NCBI RefSeq assembly: GCF_016735115.1
Contig: NZ_JAERQJ010000002.1
Location: 186,001 to 250,000 of the forward strand
DNA length: 64,000 bases
Reading direction: 5' to 3'
Origin: Aquimarina mytili
GTDB lineage: Bacteria; Bacteroidota; Bacteroidia; Flavobacteriales; Flavobacteriaceae
In this document: piece by piece, positions 62,315 to 64,000 of the stretch
Layout of the letters: the number at the start of each line of letters is the position of its first letter
Numbering within the stretch: the first letter of the stretch is position 1
Position numbers and translations under genes: made by a program
The notes under the pieces: generated by a model
The model's input: the letters and a program-made list of their open reading frames with translations, nothing else
The model's database searches: none
What the model was told of the DNA's origin: nothing

Positions 62315-62911
62315 TCAAACTCTTGACTCTAAAGTTTTAACGACATCACTTAAGCTATATCCTTTAGCCTGTAGTAATATTAAATAGTGAAATAGTAGAT
62401 CTGCACTTTCATTCAGAAACAATTCTTCATTATCATCTTTTGCTTCTATAACTACTTCTACAGCCTCCTCTCCAACTTTTTGCGCTATTTTATTAATTCC
62501 TTTTCTAAACAATGAAGCTACATAAGATTTCTCATTCTTCATATTGTTTTTTCGATTCTGAATCACAGTTTCTAATTGAGATAAAAATCCAAATGAAGGA
62601 GTATTATCTTCTGCCCAACATGTATCTGTACCCTTATGACAAGTAGGTCCTACTGGATCTACCAAAACTAATAGTGTATCTTGATCACAATCAACTTTAA
62701 TGTCGATAAGGTTTAAAATGTTACCACTTTCTTCTCCTTTTGTCCATAATCTGTTTTTAGATCTGCTAAAAAAAGTAACCTTTTTTGTTTCTATTGTTTT
62801 TATGTATGATTCATGATTCATAAAACCTAACATTAATATGTTTTTGGTCTTTGCATCTTGTATTATTGCAGGAACTAATCCATCACTATATTTATTGAAG
62901 TCTATTTTCAT
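62315..62911 (-). CDS. hisIE: Bifunctional phosphoribosyl-AMP cyclohydrolase / phosphoribosyl-ATP pyrophosphatase
   Basis: Catalyses steps 2 and 3 of histidine synthesis. The N-terminal HisI domain (about 1-105) has MLGFMNHESYIKTIETKKVT, FFSRSKNRLWTKGEESGN and GPTCHKGTDTCW with zinc Cys/His ligands. The C-terminal HisE domain (about 112-198) has KVGEEAVEVVIEAKDDNEEL. Length 198 aa is normal for the fusion. It lies 5 bases downstream of hisF, so it closes a his operon that continues off the window. Confidence 0.97.
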   Translation of the reverse strand: MKIDFNKYSDGLVPAIIQDAKTKNILMLGFMNHESYIKTIETKKVTFFSRSKNRLWTKGEESGNILNLIDIKVDCDQDTLLVLVDPVGPTCHKGTDTCWAEDNTPSFGFLSQLETVIQNRKNNMKNEKSYVASLFRKGINKIAQKVGEEAVEVVIEAKDDNEELFLNESADLLFHYLILLQAKGYSLSDVVKTLESRV

Positions 62912-62916
62912 AATTT

Positions 62917-63672
62917 TTATAATCGAACAGGTATTTCATTACCCCTTAATTCTTCTTTTAAATCTTTAATTTCTATTTCTTTAAAATGAAAGACACTTGC
63001 CGCCAAAGCAGCATCTGCTTTCCCTTCTTTAAACGTATCTACAAAATGTTGCATTGTACCAGCACCCCCAGAAGCTATTATAGGAATATTGAGCTCTTCT
63101 GATAATTTTGCTAACGCCTTGTTTGCAAAACCATCTTTGGTCCCATCGTTATCCATAGAAGTAAAAAGAATTTCTCCAGCACCTCTTTGTTCAACTTCTT
63201 TTGCCCAATCAAATAAGTTAAGCTCGGTAGGTACTTTACCGCCTACTAAATGTACTTTCCATTCGCCATTGATTTGTTTTGCATCAATTGCCACGGTAAT
63301 ACATTGACGACCAAACTTAGCAGCCAAATCGTTAATTAATTGTGGGTTCTTTACTGCTGATGAGTTTATAGAAACTTTGTCGGCTCCATTTTGTAATAAA
63401 ATGTCCACATCTTCTATAGAAGAAATACCTCCACCAACGGTAAAAGGAATATTCACTTTTTCTGCAACCTCGAGTACAAGATTTGCTAATGTTTTACGTC
63501 TTTCTTCTGTTGCTGAAATATCTAAAAACACTAACTCATCGGCGCCTGCTTTAGAATATAGATCTGCCAATTCTACCGGATCTCCGGCATCTCGTAGGTC
63601 TACAAAATTAACTCCTTTTACAGTACGTCCGTTCTTAATATCGAGACAAGGTATGATTCGTTTTGTTAACAT
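62917..63672 (-). CDS. hisF: Imidazole glycerol phosphate synthase, cyclase subunit
   Basis: TIM-barrel subunit that, with HisH, makes imidazole glycerol phosphate and AICAR. Motifs are [20 protein letters not shown] with the first catalytic Asp, [50 protein letters not shown] with the second Asp, and [20 protein letters not shown]. Length 251 aa is standard. Spaced 5 bases from hisIE and 5 bases from the tRNA-binding-domain gene. Confidence 0.97.
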   Translation of the reverse strand: MLTKRIIPCLDIKNGRTVKGVNFVDLRDAGDPVELADLYSKAGADELVFLDISATEERRKTLANLVLEVAEKVNIPFTVGGGISSIEDVDILLQNGADKVSINSSAVKNPQLINDLAAKFGRQCITVAIDAKQINGEWKVHLVGGKVPTELNLFDWAKEVEQRGAGEILFTSMDNDGTKDGFANKALAKLSEELNIPIIASGGAGTMQHFVDTFKEGKADAALAASVFHFKEIEIKDLKEELRGNEIPVRL

Positions 63673-63677
63673 ATATC

Positions 63678-64000
63678 TTATGCTATTTTGGTTCCATTTT
63701 CTACTTTTCTCTCGGGCTGAAGTAATGTTACTTCTTTATCTTCACCCAAACCTCCTAATACAAGGCATTCGCTCATAAAATTTGCAATCTGTTTTGGGGG
63801 AAAGTTAACGACAGCTATAACCTGTTTTCCTACGATTTCTTCACAAGTGTAAAGCTTAGTAATTTGAGCCGATGTTTTTCGTTTTCCTAACACTCCAAAA
63901 TCAACAACAATTTTATAAGCAGGATTTCTAGCTTCTTTAAATACTTCTGCAGAAACTATGGTACCAATTCTCATATCCACCTTTTCAAAATCTTGCCAAC
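63678..64000 (-). CDS. csaA: CsaA-type tRNA-binding-domain protein, 5' end outside window
   Basis: A protein with a tRNA-binding (OB-fold) domain of the CsaA/YtpR type; CsaA is a chaperone-like export factor in some bacteria. The frame stays open to the window edge: upstream codons read [14 protein letters not shown], the typical CsaA N-terminus, so only the first few residues are missing. Conserved parts are [40 protein letters not shown] and [16 protein letters not shown]. About 110 residues in all. Upstream of hisF in the same direction, probably co-transcribed. Confidence 0.88.
   Translation of the reverse strand, partial: WQDFEKVDMRIGTIVSAEVFKEARNPAYKIVVDFGVLGKRKTSAQITKLYTCEEIVGKQVIAVVNFPPKQIANFMSECLVLGGLGEDKEVTLLQPERKVENGTKIA

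Noticed and set aside
1..64000. CRISPR arrays, insertion sequences, tRNA genes, integrons
   Set aside because: No regularly spaced identical repeats, no transposase-like protein and no tRNA-like T-loop/acceptor pairs were found on either strand by reading.

Overview
The window looks like a chromosomal segment of a marine-type member of the Flavobacteriaceae (phylum Bacteroidota), possibly close to Aquimarina; the genus is a guess. The evidence is the low GC content, promoters of the Bacteroidota type (TTG about 20 bases ahead of TAnnTTTG) instead of sigma-70 boxes, several exported proteins with type IX secretion (T9SS) sorting tails, PorP/SprF and OmpA-type T9SS partners, a bacillithiol synthesis gene (bshA), surface-lipoprotein signals with Asp-rich tails after the lipobox Cys, and a fused ThrA. 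Nearly all of it is single-copy core genome. I see no insertion sequence, prophage, CRISPR array or tRNA. One structural RNA, RNase P RNA, lies on the minus strand near 31.3-31.6 kb.

Layout. 0-2.4 kb: 3' part of xerD, then an exported barrel-like protein and a leucine-rich-repeat lipoprotein. 2.4-4 kb: nnr (NAD(P)HX repair). 4.1-9.4 kb: threonine operon, with an apparent Thr/Ile-rich leader peptide followed by thrA, thrB, a Rid-family gene and thrC. 9.5-11 kb: an M28 peptidase homologue that has lost its catalytic residues, and a lipoprotein. 11.1-14.2 kb: a three-gene cassette of ATP-grasp ligase, N-formylglutamate amidohydrolase-like protein and QEGLA/HExxxH metallopeptidase. 14.2-18.6 kb: two lipocalin-like lipoproteins, gcvT, an SDR-like protein, a DCC thiol protein and two paralogous one-helix peptides. 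18.6-24.7 kb: dicarboxylate symporter, aroC, gntP and a gluconokinase/6-phosphogluconate dehydrogenase fusion. 25.1-29.5 kb: a FAD/Fe-S 2-hydroxyacid dehydrogenase, an Lrp regulator and a divergent DUF1338 (HglS-like) gene, which together read as the end of a lysine catabolic route through D-2-hydroxyglutarate. 29.6-35.7 kb: outer membrane barrel, bshA, rnpB, dnaX, small exported proteins and miaE. 35.8-43.9 kb: a large T9SS-secreted hydrolase/H-type-lectin protein, two paralogous TPR-membrane-HTH regulators and an outer membrane barrel. 44-47.5 kb: sixA-ppk1-ppx (polyphosphate). 47.9-56 kb: OmpA-family protein, pdxH, rnz, thioredoxin, a STAS-like protein, pyrB, pyrR and rpsA. 56.3-62.2 kb: a T9SS surface module (adhesin, PorP/SprF, PorE-like OmpA protein). 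62.3-64 kb: hisIE, hisF and the start of a CsaA-type gene.

The best candidates for something little described are: (i) the ATP-grasp/amidohydrolase/metallopeptidase cassette; (ii) the leader peptide ahead of thrA, together with a Rid protein lacking the catalytic arginine inside the operon; (iii) 10-bp-period direct repeats shared by the upstream regions of a TPR-HTH regulator and the neighbouring secreted lectin; and (iv) the gluconokinase-6PGDH fusion next to its permease. All functional statements rest on reading motifs and gene order; no database search was run.
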